Of a stretch of DNA of 7,576 bases, positions 5,190-7,576 are shown in pieces (position 1 is the first letter of the stretch; each line of letters starts with the position of its first letter). This DNA comes from Deltaproteobacteria bacterium (lineage in GTDB: Bacteria > Desulfobacterota > Deferrimicrobia > Deferrimicrobiales > Deferrimicrobiaceae): positions 2,132 through 9,707 of the forward strand of contig DOTC01000036.1 in assembly GCA_003513855.1 (NCBI GenBank), given 5' to 3'. A program made the position numbers and the translations under genes. The notes under the pieces were generated by a model, which saw nothing but the letters and a program-made list of their open reading frames with translations, had not been told where the DNA came from and ran no database searches.

Positions 5190-7576
5190 ATGAACCCCGT
5201 TTCCCGTCGCGACCTCCTGGATTCCCTTCTGACCGGCATACCCGCGTTCGTTTTCACCTTTCGTCGGGAGGGGCTCGGGCTTCTCTCCGTCACGGACGGA
5301 GTGAAGGCCCTGACCGGGTTCGAGGCCCGGGACCTTCTGGCCAATCCCGGCCTCTTCTTCTCCCGCCTGTCCCCCGGGGAGAAAGAGGAACTCCAACGGA
5401 TCTGCGCGAACCTGGCGGAAGACGCGATGCCGATGTGGGAGTTCCCGTTCCGGTGCGCCGACGGGGGATCGCGGTGGTTCCGGGTCCGCCTCACGAAGAG
5501 GCAGGGCCTCCCCGGGGACCCGGACGCCGTCACGGGAATCGCCCTTGCCAACGAGGAGGAGCGGAGCGCCCGCAGGAAGGCGATCGAGGCGGTCTCCATC
5601 CTGGAAACCGCCGGCGACGTGATCATCTTCGCCGACCTCGAGGGGAATATCCGGCTGTGGAACCGGGCGTCGGAGCTCTTCTTCGGCTGGAGCCGGAAGG
5701 AGATGGTCGGGTCCGCCATTCACCGGCTCTTTCCCGTTCCTCCGGAGGTCGTCGTCGGGATGATCCGCACGGTTCGAGCCGGGAAGACGGTTTCGCAGGA
5801 AAGCCGGCTGCACACGAAATCGCGGGGGGAGGCCGACTGCCGCGTGACGATCTCCCGGGTGTCCGGAGAAGGGGGCGCCCCGGTGGGGATGGTCCTCACC
5901 ATCCTGGGGACGGCGGAGCGGAAAGACCTGGAGAGCCAGCTCCAGCAGCTGGTCACCCGCCTCCGGACGATCGAGCGGGTGAACCGGGTCATCGCGTCGG
6001 ACTGGGACATCGGGAAGGTCCACGGCAGGATCGCGGGAGAGCTGGAGAAGCTGATCGACTTCGACCGGAGCTCCGTGGCGGCATTCGAGGAAGGGAAGGA
6101 GCTCCTCCTCATCCACGTCTCCACGAAGGGACGCACCGAACTCGGGACCGGAAGCCGCATTCCCCTGGAACGGTCGGCGGCCGGCTGGGTCCTCTCCCAC
6201 CGCATCACGCGCGTGGACGAAGACATGGCGGCCTCCCCGGACCCGTTCGCCGAAGACGAGATCCTTCGGAAGGAAGGGATGCGGTCCCGCCTCATGATCC
6301 CCCTGTTCGCCGGGGAGAGAATCGTGGGCACGCTCGGCTTCAACAGCCGCCGGAAGGGGGCGTACACCCTGCCGACCGTGGACGGGCTGGGAAGCATCCC
6401 GGACCAGATGGCGATGGCGATCGAAAAGTACCGGATGGTCACGGGCCTCCGCGCCTCCGAAGAGAAGTACCGGTTCCTGTTCGAGCACGGCCCCCCCGCG
6501 GCAACGGTGGGGAGGGACGGACGCTTTCTCGACGTGAACGCGGGATGCCTGCAGCTCTACGGTTACGGGAGAGAGGAATTCCTGCGTCTCGCCGTTTCCG
6601 AACTCTTCGCCTCTCCGGAGCGGGACTCCCAGGTCGACACCGTTCTCTCCACCGGCATGCCGGTGGAGGCGGAAGTGCTCCAGAAACGGCGGGACGGAAC
6701 GCATTTCTGGGGCCTTCTCAACGTGTTCCCGGTCTCGGGGGACCTCGTGCTGGGGCAGATCACCGATATCACCCAGCGGAAGGACGCCGAGGAGGCCCTT
6801 CGAACGGAGAAGGACTTCTCCTCGAGGATCCTGGCGGTCGCGAACGTCCTGATCGTCGTGATGGACCGGGAAGGCAGGATCCTGCTCTTCAACCGGAAGT
6901 GCGAGGAGGTGACCGGCTGGCGGGAAAGCGAGGTCCGGGGAAAGCATATCTGGGACCTCCTCCTGCCCGAGCGGGCCGTCGCGCCGATCCGCGAGGCATT
7001 CTCCCAGCTGGACGAGAAGGACATCTTCCCGTTCTACGAGAACCCCTGGCACACCCGGGACGGGAGGGAGCGGAACATCCGGTGGAACAACTCGGTCACG
7101 AGGAACGAGCGGGGCGAGGTGGTCTGGGTCATCGGGACCGGCCTCGACGTCACCGAGCAGAGGCAGCTCGAGGAACAGCTGCGGCACATCCAGAAGATGG
7201 ACGCGGTGGGAACCCTCGCGGGAGGGATCGCCCACGACTTCAACAACATCATCCAGGCGATCATGGGATACACCTCGGTGCTCAAGGCCCGGATCGGGGA
7301 TTCCGCCGATGGCGCGGAGGAAATCGAATCGATCGAACGGGCAGGCCTTCGCGCCTCCGAGCTCACCACCCAGCTCCTCGGATTCGCCCGGGGCGGCAAG
7401 TACGAGGTCCGCCCGGTCGACCTCAACCAGGTCGTGGAGAAGGTCGTTTCCATGATCCGCCACACCTTCGACCGTTCGATCGAGATCCGGACGGAGATGG
7501 ACGACGGTCTTTCGGCCGTCGAGGGGGATGCCGGCCAGCTGGAGCAGACGGTCCTCAACCTGTGCATCAACGCCCG
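5190..7576 (+). CDS. Soluble multi-PAS/GAF sensor histidine kinase (partial, C-terminus off the right edge)
   Basis: Sensor kinase; 795 codons plus 2 nt are visible from ATG 5190. Domain order: PAS-like about 13-122 (ends RWFRVRLTKR...VTGIALANEEE), PAS about 133-243 (AGDVIIFADLEGNIRLWNRA at 141-160), GAF about 265-415 (IPLERSAAGWVLSHR at 324-338, MIPLFAGERIVGTLGF at 369-384), PAS about 423-533 (EEKYRFLFEHGPPA at its start), PAS about 541-660 (VMDREGRILLFNRKCEEVTGW). Then HisKA with GTLAGGIAHDFNNI and phospho-acceptor H682, and the start of HATPase, with N-box LNLCINA (N794) at the very edge. The ATP lid and any fused receiver lie outside. No signal peptide or membrane segment is seen, so a cytosolic sensor is likely. 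An in-frame TAA lies two codons before the ATG, so this is the most upstream start; the only strong purine motif (GGAGGAG) is about 24 nt away. PAS domains of this kind often bind haem, flavin or small ligands; no cofactor can be assigned from the sequence. Confidence 0.94.
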   Translation, partial: MNPVSRRDLLDSLLTGIPAFVFTFRREGLGLLSVTDGVKALTGFEARDLLANPGLFFSRLSPGEKEELQRICANLAEDAMPMWEFPFRCADGGSRWFRVRLTKRQGLPGDPDAVTGIALANEEERSARRKAIEAVSILETAGDVIIFADLEGNIRLWNRASELFFGWSRKEMVGSAIHRLFPVPPEVVVGMIRTVRAGKTVSQESRLHTKSRGEADCRVTISRVSGEGGAPVGMVLTILGTAERKDLESQLQQLVTRLRTIERVNRVIASDWDIGKVHGRIAGELEKLIDFDRSSVAAFEEGKELLLIHVSTKGRTELGTGSRIPLERSAAGWVLSHRITRVDEDMAASPDPFAEDEILRKEGMRSRLMIPLFAGERIVGTLGFNSRRKGAYTLPTVDGLGSIPDQMAMAIEKYRMVTGLRASEEKYRFLFEHGPPAATVGRDGRFLDVNAGCLQLYGYGREEFLRLAVSELFASPERDSQVDTVLSTGMPVEAEVLQKRRDGTHFWGLLNVFPVSGDLVLGQITDITQRKDAEEALRTEKDFSSRILAVANVLIVVMDREGRILLFNRKCEEVTGWRESEVRGKHIWDLLLPERAVAPIREAFSQLDEKDIFPFYENPWHTRDGRERNIRWNNSVTRNERGEVVWVIGTGLDVTEQRQLEEQLRHIQKMDAVGTLAGGIAHDFNNIIQAIMGYTSVLKARIGDSADGAEEIESIERAGLRASELTTQLLGFARGGKYEVRPVDLNQVVEKVVSMIRHTFDRSIEIRTEMDDGLSAVEGDAGQLEQTVLNLCINA

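Noticed and set aside
3277..5193. A 638-codon open frame on the plus strand opposite the hybrid kinase
   Set aside because: Low-complexity, Arg/Pro/Gly-rich product without domains; it mirrors a clear kinase on the other strand.
5175..7463. A long open frame of 762 codons on the minus strand opposite the right-hand kinase
   Set aside because: Its product is rich in Asp, Arg, Pro and His with no recognisable domain. It is the antisense shadow expected from G/C-biased third positions, and the plus strand carries unmistakable PAS/GAF/HisKA domains.

Overview
The window is about 65% GC by eye. Coding is dense, with overlapping genes and no RNA genes, insertion sequences, CRISPR arrays or phage genes that I can see. 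The lipoprotein-type signal peptide, the periplasmic solute-binding protein and the T-component TRAP transporter point to a Gram-negative, high-GC bacterium. The T-component and the multi-PAS NtrB-like kinases fit a deltaproteobacterial-type lineage (Desulfobacterota or relatives), but that placement is inference from gene content and not proven.

Layout. Positions 5016 down to 1 (minus strand) hold one tightly packed unit, read right to left. First comes a cytosolic hybrid sensor kinase (GAF-PAS-HisKA-HATPase-REC, 2875-5016). Next is a TatT/T-component lipoprotein (1971-2873), then a DctP-family periplasmic binding protein (947-1987), then a fused DctQ-DctM TRAP permease (1-950) that runs off the left edge. 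Gene junctions are 1 nt apart, 17 nt overlapping and 4 nt overlapping, so translational coupling is likely. Positions 5017-5189 are a 173-bp divergent intergenic region with AT-rich promoter-like patches. Positions 5190-7576 (plus strand) hold a second, larger soluble sensor kinase (PAS-PAS-GAF-PAS-PAS-HisKA-HATPase) that runs off the right edge inside its ATPase N-box.

How the parts fit. TatT, the P subunit and the QM permease should form a T-component TRAP transporter: ion-gradient-driven uptake with a TPR-like lipoprotein that docks on the binding protein. The hybrid kinase leads the operon, so it is the natural candidate to sense a related intracellular or redox cue and control uptake or use of the substrate. 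No DNA-binding response regulator is visible, so the output of both kinases lies elsewhere. The substrate is not readable from sequence. The binding protein lacks the arginine that holds carboxylates in classical TRAP proteins, which argues against a simple C4-dicarboxylate or sialate ligand.

Points most worth a second look are the apparent non-canonical (CTG) start of the T-component, the missing arginine in the binding protein, the kinase-led TRAP operon, and the poor ribosome-binding site of the right-hand kinase. I did not find evidence of a wholly new system.
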